Positions 45,701 through 56,450 of a stretch of DNA of 64,000 nucleotides are shown in pieces. Both the position numbers and the translations under genes were made by a program. The notes beneath the pieces are model-generated. The model was not told where the DNA came from. It did no database searches and saw only the letters and a program-made list of their open reading frames with translations. Position 1 is the stretch's first letter. Each line of letters begins with the position of its first letter. Origin of the DNA: Clusia tigrina (Eukaryota > Arthropoda > Insecta > Diptera > Clusiidae); contig OV050031.1 of assembly GCA_920105625.2 (NCBI GenBank), positions 219,156,194 to 219,220,193 of the forward strand. The letters are read 5' to 3'.

Positions 45701-48700
45701 GGACGGATCTAAGGTAGATTGTGTGGTAGATGCGGGCGTCCACTCGCCACAGGTGGCCATAAATCAATCCACATGATTACCTAACAATGCAAGGGTAATT
45801 CAAGCGGAAGTTCTGGCCATTAGAGAGACATGTCGACTAATAGTACGGCACATCACAAGAAGTAGATGTAAGGTTGCTATTTTTACCGACAGTCAGGCGG
45901 AAATAAAGGCTCTTCAATCCACCACTACAAAGTCGAAACTGGTCAAGGAGTGCATAGAGGTGTTGACCGAGCTAAGCCATCATGCTGACATTATCCTCAT
46001 CTGGAGTCCCAGCCATAGGAACATTGAGGGAAATGAGAAAGCCGATGAGTTGGCTCAATCAGGAGCGCCTCTTGGCGAATTCCTGGGGGTACCAGTGCCA
46101 ATCCCCATGGGGGTCGAGACGAGGGACGCGTACCTGTAACAGAGAACACAGAGCAAAGAAACTTAAACATCAAACGGCAAAGCAGCGAAATAAAGCAGAC
46201 GGACGTTGTACACGAATCCACTGAAAATCGTGGTGATCCACTCAGAATCATGGTGAATCCACTCAAAATCGTGGTGTGTCTGCTACGGACGCTGGCAGCG
46301 AAAAAGACTTTCCTTTCTATGTGTTCTTTGCCTGTAATTTGTTCGTCTGCCAAATAGGAGGTGGAGGTTACTAACATCCTGTAAAATTTCACGCGCAGCA
46401 TGGCCCTCCTACAATGCGGGCAGAACTCGCGATTTAATTAACAGGGATCGCATAGAGACAAGGCAAGGTTCACGGCAGTTTACTCTGGTGCGTGGGTATT
46501 CATACAGAGAGGCTGCGTATCCCCTTTAACAACACTGTAGAAGCAGCGGGAACTTAACCCAGCAAGAAACACTATTCCATTATCTTGCCCGAATGCCCGA
46601 CTTCGACAAGGAGCAAGGTATAGGTTTCTGGGAGTGTTCTTTCTTGACAACTTATCAGACTGCTCGGAGGTCATTCTCCGAAGAAATTACTATGTTACTT
46701 AACCTCTACGGAGTGGGCATCTACCATAATTCTGATACTCGGAGAGGAAGTGGTATCAAACCGGCACTACAACACAAATTGTGTTACGTATCTAGCAGAT
46801 GCGTATCAACCATCGAGACCAACCAGCATTGCAATCGTTGTGTCCTAGATTGTAATCCCAGCCAACGCATGGTCTGAGTGTGCTTCTTTATTTCTCATCT
46901 CCTCTTGGAGTCAAGTAATAATTAATTCCTAAGGTTCCGCGGGGGCGCAAAGGGTCACTAATTTAAGTAACTGGAATTTATTGCCTTGAACACATGCAGA
47001 CATCTTTTCAGTTATGGATTAATGTTTAATGTCGGTTCGGTTCCATGGTCTGGAAATGCTTGTTTCAAAAATATTTTCTCATCGACTCGAAGGCCTTAGT
47101 TGCCCATTCCGGTTCCATTGTCTGGAACTGCTTCTCTCTAAAACATTTTCTCTTCGAGACGAAGAGTTGCTAGGACCCATTCTCCCAACGCTGGCACTCA
47201 TAATTGATCATGATTTCAGGAAAATAAAAGAAATAAATACATTTTTAGATCTTGTCCGAGAGAGTGCAACCAGATAGGTCAAACCTCGGGACTTCTATTG
47301 CCACTTGTAAGCTCTTAATAAACACAATATCCTTAGGAACAGCGGGTAGGCGCTGGTTTAAAGGTACAGGTTGCAAAATAGCTAGACAAAACTGGCCGGA
47401 TATAAATGTGAAGCGCTCAAAAGATTTATTATCTCTAAATAGACTAAGTATAGGTTCCCTATTTGGTGTCATAACGGGACACTGGTGTCCTAACGGTACT
47501 CATGATAGAAGGCTAGGGATTTCCTCTAACGACTTCTGCAAGAGTTGCATGGACGAAGAGGAGCAAGAGTTGCATGGACGAAGAGGAGAAAGAGTTGCAT
47601 GGACGAAGAGGAGCAAGAGTTGCATGAACGAAGAGGAGCAAGAGTTGCATGGACGAAGAGGAGAAAGAGTTGCATGGACGAAGAGGAGCAAGAGTTGCAT
47701 GGACGAAGAGGAGCAAGAGTTGCATGGACGAGTAGCAGCAAGCGAGCATTAAACATCTGTTATGAACGTGTCCACCACTATCTAGAAGGAGAACTTTCCT
47801 GGGTGACCACTTTCTGGACTCTTTGGGAGATATTCCAAATAAGAAGATAAACTCCATCAAGTGCTTCATTAACCTTCCTGATATAAAAATCAAGACTAGC
47901 TAAACAATTTCTGTATTTTGTCCATATAAGTCCGATCTATAGTTATAGCCATATTACAGAAAGTCAAGTTGCTAATCTCCTATTTTATTTTTGGACCTAT
48001 AATTTTAGGATATTAGGCAAACAAATGGGGACTGGTCAGAAAAAACTCATTTTTGGACTCATCCATTTGGCAGGTGAGGCGGAAAAATTGGTGCCTGGTC
48101 AAAACAAATTAGTTGTGGACCCCTCAATTTGAGAAATATACCAAAAAATTGGTACCTGGTTCAATAAATTTTATTGCTGGACCCATCAATTTAGCAAATG
48201 TAACAAACAAATTGGTACCTGCTCAGAACAGTTCAAATATATTTTCAAAGATTGGCCATGATAATTTATTGGCCAAATACTCGTTGGCAGTCTGTATTGC
48301 TGGGCCCTAAATTCCAAGGCGTATAATTGGCAACAACAACAACAACAACAAAACTTAACGCAGTTCTCCTAACATAGTCACAAGCCATGCTTTGCGTGGT
48401 TAAGAGTAAGCCTAAGAAAGCAGCACCCACTCCCTCCGCATGGGCATTCATCAGATCAGTTGGAGCGTACTTACCACAATAATCGAGAAAAGAATTTTCG
48501 CTTTCAAGTTGTGTACGTGCTTCAGCTGCGGCAAACTGTCCAATGCCTCCAAGGTATCTGCTCTATTTTCCATGTACAAGTTGCGATACTGCGTCACCAT
48601 TTCGCTGTGGGGGAGAAGAGGCAGAGGGAAGTTCACATTAAAATTCAACTCGGTCTGTGACAAGAAATCAAAAATAATGTTAATGTATCAATTGAGAGGC

Positions 48701-51372
48701 GAAAGGGAAGGGATGTTAAAAACCGTTTTGGAGCACTTGATTTGGACACACGGCGAAAGCGCTTAAGAGGTTCAGTCATGAAGCTTGTCTGTCAGTACTG
48801 AAGAGCTTGAGTGGATTTGAAGAAATGCTTCAAGTCCGCACTTGACAAGACTTCACATCTCAACTGTGGAGAAAGGCAATTGAAATGTTTGCGAATTGAT
48901 GTTTGATTTGAGGGAAGACGTGGGTGGGAGCTCACACTCTCTCTCTCTCTCTCTCTCTTTTGTTTCTATTTGTTTCTCTCTGTCCCTCTCTCTCCCTCTC
49001 TCTTTCTTTTTGTCTCTCTCTACCTCTCTCCCTCTATCTGTATCTTTCCTCTCCTCTCTTTCTCCCTCTCTCTCTCTATTTGTTTCTCTCTTCATCTCTC
49101 TCTCACGCTTTCTCGGTTGAGAGAGGGTTGACTATCTTAGTTTGTGGTTCGATCTTGCCTCCCTCTCTCTATTTGTCTCTCTCCCTATCTCTTTCTATCT
49201 GCCTCTCTCTCCCCTCTCTCTCTCTCTCTCTCTCTAATTGTCTCTCTCTACCCCTCTCTCTCGCTCTCCTGTCTATATTTGTCCATATTGGCCTCTCTCT
49301 CTGTCCCTCTCTCTCTCTCTCTCTGTCGCTCTCTCGGGTCAGAGAGGGTTGACTCTTAGTTTGTGGATCTCGCCTCTCTCTATTTGTCTCTCTCTTTTTG
49401 TCTTTCTCTCTATATCCCTCTCTCTCTTTCTATCTCTTTCTATCTCTCTCTCTCTCCACTCTATCTGTCTCTTTCTCCCTCTATCTCTCTCAATTTGTCT
49501 CTCCCTCTATCTCTCTCTCTTTCGCTCTCTCGGTTGAGAGAGGTTTGACTCTCTTAGTTTGTGTTTAGATATTGCCTCTCTCTCAGTCTCTCTCTCTCTA
49601 TTTGTCTTTCTCTCTCTCTCCCTTTCTTTCTTTATATTTGTTTCTTTCTCTCCCTATCTTTCTTTAGATTTATCTCTCTCTCTCCCTTTCTTTCTTTATA
49701 TTTGTCTCTCTCTCTATTTGTCTTTCTCTCTCGACTTCTCTCTCTTTCTCTCTATCTCTTTCCTTCCCCATCTCTCCCTCCCTGTCTCTCCCTCCCCATC
49801 TCTCCCTCTGTCTCTATTTGTCTCTATCTTCCTCTCTCTCTTCCTCAATTTTCCTCTCTCTCCTTCTATCTCCCTCTCTTTCCCTCTCTGTATTTGTCTT
49901 TCTCTCTCTCTCTCTCTCTCTTGCTATCTGTCTCTTTCCCCCTCTTTCTCTATCTGTCCCTCTTTCCCCCTCTCTTTCTATCTGTCTCTCTTTCCCCCTC
50001 TCCTCTCTCTCCCTCTCTCTCCCACCCTATCTCTCTCCCTCTCTCTCCCACCCTATCTCTCTCCCTCTCTCTCTCTCTGTCGGTTGCCTCTCTTAGTTTG
50101 TGGTTAGAGCTTACCTGATGTCCTCATTAGTCGAATCGTCCGAGTGGTAACCATCGCTGGAATTGCTGCCAACCACTCCTGTGGGACTGGCCGGCACACT
50201 CTCGGGTCCCATCAAATGCAGCACCACTTCGCAACCTCTCGAGAAGTTCATGAGCAGGCCGGCAGCGGGTCGCTTCTCAATGTTCGCCTGCATGTCCAGG
50301 CGTTTCACTTGTCCCACCGACGTCAGCATTTCCTTGTCATTCTCCACACGTTGGCATAAGTTCTCGACCAGGCTGGCCAACTGCTTCAGAGCCGGCTTAT
50401 CCAATATGGTCAGTAGTGTTTTGTTGTCGATCAGACGCTGTTGTATGTCGCCGTAACTGATGGCCAGCAGACGCTGATGTGAGGAGTGGGCGGGATCTTG
50501 ATTCACCGTCACCATGCTCAGCTCCTCCAATTTGTGTATGGCCATTTTGTAAGTGTCGATGTGACGTTGCAGTTCAGTCTTCAAAGCTATGTGCAGTGAT
50601 ATCAATTGACCCGACGAATCTGTGGTCAGACCGTGTATGCCCAGTCCTTGGACGGCATTGTCGAAGGATTTACGACGCTCTCGCACGATTTGACGCATAT
50701 GCGGTTCGTATTGCGACAGCGCCTGAGCAAGTTTGGAGCAACGTTGACGCAGACCGGACTCGTGAGGATTGGCAAAGAGCCGCACCAGCTGCCAGACAAC
50801 AGCTTCGATGGGCACATCGGGTTTCGGGCACGGTTTAACTGTAATGAGTCTAAGGCAAAAGTTGCGCGATGCAAAGGAAAATTCTGTTCAATTTGAGGCG
50901 TTTACAAACCTGGTGAAAAATGATTCCAGCAAGTAAGCGCTGTGGGGCAAATGTTCCAGCAGCAGATCTATGGGCAGCTCTGAGATGACCGAGCGCAGCA
51001 CTGAGGGTCCCAAACGGCCTACCACGCCAGCGGCTTCGCGATATTGTCGCCCCTCGGAGAGCAGCATCAAGCGGCGTAGCACCTGCCGTGGACTGGTCAG
51101 GAATTCGCGGCCATCGCGCGACGGACCCCGTATTCGCTCGCGGCTGTCGGCCATTGACAGCGACTCTTCGTGATTCCTTAGCAAAATTCGTTTCCTGCGT
51201 GAGCGTTGAGGAATGAAGCGTATCAGTGAGGATGGTCACAGTCAGGCAGGGTTATGTGGATGGATGGTTGTTAATGTGTGATGATGTTCAAATGGAATGT
51301 TAACTGAAATTCGATAAATACAGCTGCGGAAGCTTACAACATTTCAGCACCAGGAACCGGAACGGAGACCAT
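42731..51372 (-). CDS. MIEAP (SPATA18)-like C-terminal domain protein, seven exons
   Basis: Exons 51372-51338, 51194-50910, 50849-50115, 48604-48475, 43340-43155, 43091-42953 and 42861-42731 keep frame and give 546 residues. The start (MVSVPVPGAEMLKRI) is my choice; further upstream exons are possible. Residues 1-350 are helical and basic (FLTSPRQVLRRLMLLSEGRQ; SELPIDLLLEHLPHSAYLLE) and end in an acidic Ser-rich segment. Residues about 350-546 (LKHVHNLKAKILFSIIV, SDCVRLAWKMVNQKSP, KAFLWPTLMQNNHCVFKAVV) resemble the C-terminal domain of mitochondria-eating protein; compare the WP(A/T)LM ending. Vertebrate MIEAP acts in mitochondrial quality control; I do not claim that role here. The last intron is GC-AG. 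Introns of 1.5 kb (CT-rich array) and 5.1 kb (transposons) stretch the gene. Gene and exons well supported; family link moderate. Confidence 0.75.
43743..43871 (+). CDS. Possible first exon of a nested plus-strand gene
   Basis: An ATG at 43743 opens 43 codons (MNIESKLVETSLDMQIPQIE, then a hydrophobic end NCLHLAAALIAFG) to a good donor GTAAGAAG at 43872, phase 0. The end could start a membrane helix. It lies on the opposite strand inside the 5.1-kb intron of the MIEAP-like gene, after CAG- and CCA-rich low-complexity DNA. I could not find the next exon before the transposons to the right, so it may be chance. Confidence 0.3.
44290..45385. repeat. GGATGAAGGTGAGCAA minisatellite, split by a retroelement
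   Basis: About ten units of AAGGATGAAGGTGAGC lie at 44290-44432 and about five more at 45291-45385. A plus-strand retrotransposon separates the two halves. Confidence 0.85.
44433..45290 (+). mobile_element. Jockey-like non-LTR 3' end with intact RNase H
   Basis: One frame is open for about 240 codons: the RNase H domain has ICILSDSQAAF and LCWIPGHRDIPGNCKADELA, with the Asp, His and Asp positions kept. Then come ARQTWPEINVKCSKDLLALN, LTGHWTLGTHGCRLGIAS, a Cys-rich tail (FCRSCMDEEEE, HLLCTCPAL) and a 3' end with CCTACCTACCTA. RT and endonuclease are absent (5' truncation). It sits in the minisatellite, flanked on both sides by AAGGATGAAGGTG, which could be the target duplication or just repeat units. 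The open frame suggests a recent insertion. Confidence 0.8.
45620..46880 (+). mobile_element. Jockey-like non-LTR 3' half carrying a MITE
   Basis: The plus strand reads an RNase H domain (PIFTDGSKVDCVVDAGVHSP; KVAIFTDSQAEIKAL; LIWSPSHRNIEGNEKADELA) to 46130. The MITE at 46140-46330 interrupts it. Sequence after the MITE continues the element (ARTTRDLINRDRIETRQGSR, then GSSGNLTQQETLFHYLARCP in shifting frames) to about 46880. PSHR replaces the usual PGH. It lies in the 5.1-kb intron of the MIEAP-like gene. Confidence 0.75.
46140..46330. mobile_element. hAT-type MITE, copy 2
   Basis: This closely matches 12713-12904 along its length, including the internal GAATCCACT/CGTGGTG tandem units. Its right terminal repeat is more diverged (GTGTTCTTTG). 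CCTGTAA occurs on both sides (46133-46139 and 46331-46337), consistent with a 7-8-bp target duplication within the host retroelement. Confidence 0.8.
47030..47210 (-). repeat. Two inverted copies of the interspersed repeat
   Basis: ATTTTCTCATCGACTCGAAG followed by GCCTTAGTTGCCC (47070-47105) is the complement of the motif seen at 32630, 40280 and 55700. A second diverged unit follows at 47130-47200. This suggests a tandem dimer of the repeat. Confidence 0.5.
47250..47900 (+). mobile_element. Second copy of the 44433-45290 retroelement family
   Basis: The plus strand reads VQPDRSNLGTSIATCKLLIN, ARQNWPDINVKRSKDLLSLN and GISSNDFCKSCMDEEEQ, collinear with the copy 3 kb upstream. The Cys-rich tail is blown up by a 25-bp tandem expansion (47541-47740). 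The ending (GDIPNKKINSIKCFINLPDI-like) follows to 47900. RNase H is missing by truncation. Confidence 0.75.
47541..47740. repeat. 25-bp tandem expansion inside the Cys-rich tail
   Basis: Eight units start at 47541, 47566, 47591, 47616, 47641, 47666, 47691 and 47716, each about AGAGTTGCATGGACGAAGAG plus GAGCA. The related copy has one unit (45016-45040). As 25 is not a multiple of three, successive units cycle through frames, and several frames on both strands stay open. Confidence 0.9.
48000..48245. repeat. Tandem array, period about 57 bp
   Basis: Four to five units share AAATTGGTACCTGGTCAGAA and TGGACCCATCAATTTAGCAA. It lies in the large intron of the MIEAP-like gene. A short CAA microsatellite follows at 48331-48352. 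Confidence 0.75.
48935..50095. repeat. CT-rich array with higher-order units, in an intron
   Basis: About 1.1 kb of CT and CTCTTTCTC-type sequence carries a recurring block GCTCTCTCGGTTGAGAGAGG plus TTGACTCTCTTAGTTTGTGG at about 49107, 49328, 49529 and 50078. The first three recur at roughly 210-bp spacing. It lies in the 1.5-kb intron between exons 3 and 4 of the MIEAP-like gene. On the gene's strand it is purine-rich (GA), so it is not its pyrimidine tract. Confidence 0.9.
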
Positions 51373-51403
51373 CAAGATTGGGACGTAAATTCGTTCGCAG
51401 AAA

Positions 51404-52240
51404 CTGTAAAAGAAGGCAAAATTGAATGCATTAAAGTAGGAGTAGGAAATAATTACAGTAAAACTAAATGAAAAGGGTGTGCGGGGAATTTGTGAATCAA
51501 ATCCACACTTTCACCGGTTTGCAGCGGCTTCAAGTACTCCCACAATTTATCATACCCAGCGGGCTCGTAACTTGTCAGGCCGCACTAATGAGGCTTATGA
51601 CACTTGCCACAAACGTGTGCCAAAACTCATATCTCCACCTACGAGTGCGTCTACTGTGGCCTCAGGTGCAAGTTGGGAAGTCAAAGAATCGTGGGAGCAT
51701 TTACGCCAGACAATGAGCACAACAGCTATTAAAGCAAACAACAACAACAACAACGCGAGGAGGAAACAATCACAACAGAAATATTCACTTTCTTCGCTAA
51801 TACGCTGCAAAAATCTGCATTTAAAATAGTTTCCAACTGAAGTGGGTGCAAAGATAAGCGCGTCAGTTGTGGAACAATGGTAAATGCATGAATGCAAAGC
51901 CTGCTGGAAACTACAAACTATGTAATGAAATCACAATACCTCAGGGCACATACCAAGGAGGGAGCAGTCCATCATCAGGAGGTAGGAGGAGGAAGTGTGC
52001 TGCAATAAGAAATGTTAATTAACTATGATAAAGCGTGATATGTGATATATTCGTAGGTATGCCCAAGAGAAGCTGGGTATTCTTGGAGAAGTTGGCATAA
52101 CGTGAGTTGGTAGCATATTCAAGGTCTGCTTTAACAGCTCAAGGGGTTGACTTCAGTTAACTTGGACAGATAGAGAGGTATCTTTGGTTTCCCCATATGA
52201 TCTCATTTAAGTTCATCGAAATATATCGGACGGTGGGTGT
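51404..52240. other. Upstream part of the MIEAP-like gene
   Basis: An acceptor-like TTTTACAG (minus) at 51404 precedes the first coding exon I accept, so further exons lie above. A candidate is 51950-52000 on the minus strand, with acceptor CTTATTGCAG and donor GTATGT, reading in phase FLLLPPDDGLLPP. I could not decide between 5' UTR and coding. A CAA microsatellite is at 51738-51755. Confidence 0.35.
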
Positions 52241-53050
52241 ATTAGATGCTTCTCGGCTCTGGAAAGAGTGACAACGGTATTTCAATAGGCAGTATTTGCT
52301 ATACTGACAATAGCGGACTGGGTAATCGAGGAAAAATGTCGTGGTAATCAGATTATAGTCTGTAGTGGCAGTCAGGCGGCACTGAAGACCCTAGAAATAG
52401 CATTAACCAATTCAAATTGTGCAAGAATGTAAGTCAAGACGGAATTGACTTGAACTTATTTGGGTTCCGGGACACGGTGGTGTACGGGGGATCGAAGTAG
52501 CTGAGGAACTGGCATACTGTGAATCAGAGCCAGATCGCAAAGAAAGATGGTGTAGTTTAGTTGCCTGCAACAGAACAAAGTACTTTCTCGAGAGCCCGAA
52601 CAAGAGATTTGCAGATTTCCATCTAATATTACGAAGGAGAGATCTTCGATCATTGGTTGAGCTAATCACGGGTCATGAGCCATGGGGCCATCATATACCG
52701 ACTATAGGCATCATCGAGAGTCCGAACTGCGTCTCCTGTCTGGAGGAAGAACAGGATGGCACAGAGTGTTTTATCTACGCTTGTCCTGCCTTTGCCAGAA
52801 TGACGAGGCGCATATTAGGGTCAGATGTATGGGGAATGGACAATGCACATTCATTATCCCTGGACAGACTTCTGAGATTCATAAATGAATCAGAGAAGTT
52901 TGAAAGGGTGGAACTTCCCTTTCACAATCCTCAATATCCAGAGCCAAATATTTCCAGGCTTATGGTACAATGAGCATTAATGCCTGATTGCTTGGAGAAC
53001 TCTTTATTGTGGGTCTCTCTGACCTACCTCGTTTATAGATATCTAAGCTA
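52240..53050 (+). mobile_element. Jockey-like non-LTR 3' end (family shared with 16255-17530)
   Basis: The tail frame 52653-52973 is open: LITGHEPWGHHIPTIGIIES, CVSCLEEEQDGTECFIYACP and AFARMTRRILGSDVWGMDNA. RNase H upstream is broken (SGSQAALK in place of SDSQAALK, GHGGVRGIEVAEELAYC). The 3' end (AATGCCTGATTGCTTGGAG) matches the copy at 17450. The 36-bp satellite starts immediately after it. Confidence 0.75.
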
Positions 53051-54290
53051 GTTTCAAGTGAGTGATAAGTCTCTTTCTTTATGCTAGTTTCAAATGAGTG
53101 ATAAGTGTCTCTCTTTAAGCTGATTGCAAATGAGTGATAAGTGTGTCTCTTTGAGCTAGTTTCAAATGAGTGATAAGTGTCTCTCTTTGAGCTAGTTTCA
53201 AATGAGTAATAATCTCTTTCTTCAAGCTAGTTTCAAATGAATTATAAGACTCTCTCTTTGAGCTAGTTTCAAATGAGACCTAGGACTCTCTCTTTGAGCT
53301 AGTTTCAATTGAGTGATAAGTGTTTCTCTGTAAGCCAGTTTCAAATGAGTGATAAGCCTCTTTCTTTAAGCTAGTTTTAAATTAGTAATCAGTCTCTCTC
53401 TTTACGCTGGTTTCAATTGAGTGATAAGTACCTCTCTTTGAACTAGTTTCAAATGAGTGATAAATCTCTCTGTTCAAGATAGTTTCAAAGTAGTGATAAG
53501 TCTCCCTCTTTAAGCTAGTTTCAAATGAGTGATGGGTTTTTCTCTTTAAGCTAGTTTCATGTGAGTAATAACTGTCTCTCTTCAAGGTAGTTTCAGATGA
53601 GTGACACGACTCTATGTTTAAGCTAGTTTCAAATGAGTGCTAGGACTCTCTCCTTAAGCTAGTTTCAATTGAGTGATAAGTGTCTCTCTTTGAGCTAGTT
53701 TCAAATTAGTGATAAGTGTCTCTCTTTAAGCTAGTTTCAAATGAGTTATAACTCTCTCTTTGAGCTAGTTTCAAATGAGTAATAATCTCTTTCTTCAAGC
53801 TAGTTTCAAATGAGTTACAAGTATCTCTCTTTGAGCTAGTTTCAAATGAGTGATAAGACTCTATCTTTAAGTTGGTTTTAAATGAGTAATAAGAGTCTCT
53901 CCTTAAGCTAGTTTCAAATGACTGATAAGTCTCTTTGACCTAGTTTCAATTGAGTGATAACTCCCTCTGTTTAAGCTAGTTTCAAACGAGTGATAAGCTT
54001 CTCTCTTTAAGCTATTTTAAAATAAGTGATAAGTGTCTCTCTTTGAGCTAGTTTCAAATGAGTGACTAGCTTAAACATAGCTAGTTTCAAATGAGTGCTA
54101 TGACTCTCTCCTTAAGCTAGTTTCAATTGAGTGATAAGTGTCTCTCTTTGAGCTAGTTTCAAATGAGTGATAAGTGTCTCTCTTTGAGCTAGTTTCAAAT
54201 GAGTGATAAGTGTCTCTCTTTAAGCTAGTTTCATGTGAGTAGTAACTCTCTCTTCAAGCTAGTTTCAAATGAGTGATAATACACGTCAAA
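53051..54290. repeat. 36-bp satellite-like array, about 34 units
   Basis: Units read GCTAGTTTCAAATGAGTGAT plus AAGTGTCTCTCTTTAA with substitutions and small indels. Open frames across it are artefacts of the repeat. Its left edge abuts the end of the non-LTR element at 53050. Confidence 0.92.
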
Positions 54291-55639
54291 GTAAAGCAAA
54301 TCTGATCATTAATAATGCTATGACAACTGGTACCAGAGTTGTCATTCATCACAATTTATCATCCATAGACAAAACAATCTCCCAAACAAACAAACCGTTT
54401 ATCTCACCATTGACATAGGTTTAGACCACAATTTTCTGTATAGGAAAACCTGCTTTGGTTTGAGACCCACAACAAATCCTCTTCACATACTCGCGTACAT
54501 CTTTAAATTTTAATGGTTCCATTATCTCAATCCCAGGTGCTACTCTTCCCTCGGACCACCAAACAGCTCCATTATCTATGAACATACTCGAGTACGGTTA
54601 GAAATATTACGTTAACAACATAACAAACTTTAAATACTAAATTAATATTGGTAAATGAAATACGCAGCGGCAGTAACAAAGAGCAGCAACGGTGATCTCC
54701 AACCGGGTCACAATTCGGACAAAAGAAGTTCTCAAGAAAAGCACCGAAAGTCAACAAGGCGCAAATAGCCACCGGTCGGCCAGCAGAATAAATTGACCCA
54801 CCCCGCCGTAAGATCAGACGGCGAACATTAACTTTAAATGCGAACAACGAAACCCAACAACAACAACAACCAAACATACGACATAAAATGCAAACACACA
54901 CACCCATACACACAGGTGCACAAGCCCATCATGCAACAGCTTTGGAAGCCACAGAAGTGGAGGCCAATAAAACAGAGCGCGCACCTTTCGGACAGGTTCG
55001 TTTCGTTCTTGAAGTGAATTTTGTTTTACAAGCCAAGCTTCCAATCTGAGCAGCCGTCATAAAGCGGCGAGTTCCGGTGGAAAATACACCGGCGTCATAA
55101 TTATGTATAAGAGTGTATGTGAGTGTGCATATGTATGTGTGAATGTGTATATGTATCCATGTGTGTGTGTGGCGAAATAATTCCAAAATACAGTTTTGTT
55201 TGGAAATAATGTTGCGAGCCATTTGAACACACTTGTTTTAATGTGATGTCAGTTACGATTGTGCGCCTACTAGTAATAAATGGGAGTGGCCCCCAATTGG
55301 CAGTGCGGGCATAAATGCAATGCCACAGGTGGTGTCGGCGGCTGCAATTGCTGATGGGAAAATTTCGCGGTGGTTCTGACTGAAAAATGTTGCAAAACCC
55401 ATTTTACGGCGGCTCACACGAATATCGCCTTCAGACACGAGTTTTGTTAGATACGAGGGTGTCTCTGGCTTAAGCTGGAGATTAAGTAAATTACGAGTAT
55501 TTTATATATATATATTTATATATATTTTTGGTCGATTGCTAAATGTGAATGGCATTTTTATTGCTGAGTTGGCCAAATTCTTTTAAATTAATTCGGAGTT
55601 TTAACAATTTTTTTAATATATTAATACTTCAGATCATTA
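54291..55639. other. Mostly unique sequence without a supported gene
   Basis: Several short minus-strand frames (54572-54913, 54814-55044, 55253-55438) cross CAA and CA/TG-rich microsatellites and show no domain. GC content is near that of the exonic regions around 54640-55060, so a distal promoter or non-coding exon is possible. Confidence 0.4.
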
Positions 55640-55760
55640 TTATACCTCATTAATTATGTCTGCAAATAGAGGGGGGGTATATAGGTATTAGAAACTAAGC
55701 TCTCTACTCGAAGAGAAAAAGATTTGGAAATAAGCATTTTTGAGACTATGCCAAATATAA
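55640..55760 (+). repeat. Interspersed repeat copy (SINE-like)
   Basis: Contains TTAATTATGTCTGCAAATAG, then ACTAAGCTCTCTACTCGAAG and AAATAAGCATTTTTGAG, collinear with copies at 32590-32700 and 40230-40330. Confidence 0.55.
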
Positions 55761-55796
55761 AATGATGTGCTATGGTGCCTCACAGCTGAATGCCGT

Positions 55797-56450
55797 AGGT
55801 TAGATTCGGTTTTCTTGGCAGTCAGTCTATAGACCAACCCACTCAGACCACAATGAGTCCATTGCAATACCACCGCGTAACACTGCACCTCTACCTCACT
55901 CATGAAACCATTTCAAAGCCCTCAACAAGTGCAGGATTTGTTTGTCCTTCGCGCCGAACACTTCCGTAAGAGAGCTGAAAGCGTATTTGCCTAAAGAGCC
56001 CGAACTGCTTCTAGCTCGAGCCGAGTACCTACAGAAGAGACGTTTCACAGTCCCCTCCTCCTCTTCATCCGAACAGTTTCTGCAGTATTCAAGAGAGAAT
56101 ACTCCCAGTCTGAGAGCATGTCTGCCGGACAGCCAATGACCGGTTATACAAGCCCCAATCTTAGAGATATCTTCTCTCGACAACCCAAGCAAGTCTCTAG
56201 ATTTTCTCTTTTCAAGCTCCGTCCACATTAGTCTAGTCTTTAAGCAAGTGCCTTCTCTGCCCAACACCTATTGGTCTCACGCACGACGCCATCCTTCAAC
56301 GTTAGTTTACAGATTGCAATTGGTATTCGAACCTCGCATCTGTCTGTACATAGAAGAAGGCTCATGCCCCTTCTGGCTAGCTCATCAGCCCTACAGTTCC
56401 CTGCTGAATGTTGTAAGTCCATATTGGCATTACAACGACTTTATATAAAA
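55797..56450 (-). mobile_element. Non-LTR 3' end (family shared with 25612-26340)
   Basis: The minus frame 56267-55896 reads TRLMWTELEKRKSRDLLGLS, ITGHWLSGRHALRLGVFS and a Cys-rich tail (CRNCSDEEEEGTVKRLFCR). An RNase H remnant (GNCRADELARRGMSL) lies upstream at 56330-56420. The 3' end near 55797 has TAGGTTAGATT. The copy is 5'-truncated, with one frameshift between the domains. Confidence 0.75.

Noticed and set aside
49559..50118. Long open frames of about 180 codons rich in Ser and Leu
   Set aside because: They are translations of the CT-rich array; similar frames occur in all plus-strand phases.
50144..50896. Several plus-strand open frames of 70-120 codons
   Set aside because: They are antisense shadows of the largest exon of the MIEAP-like gene.
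53382..53585. Repetitive open frame reading ETSLKRETYH-like units
   Set aside because: It is the reverse strand of the 36-bp satellite.
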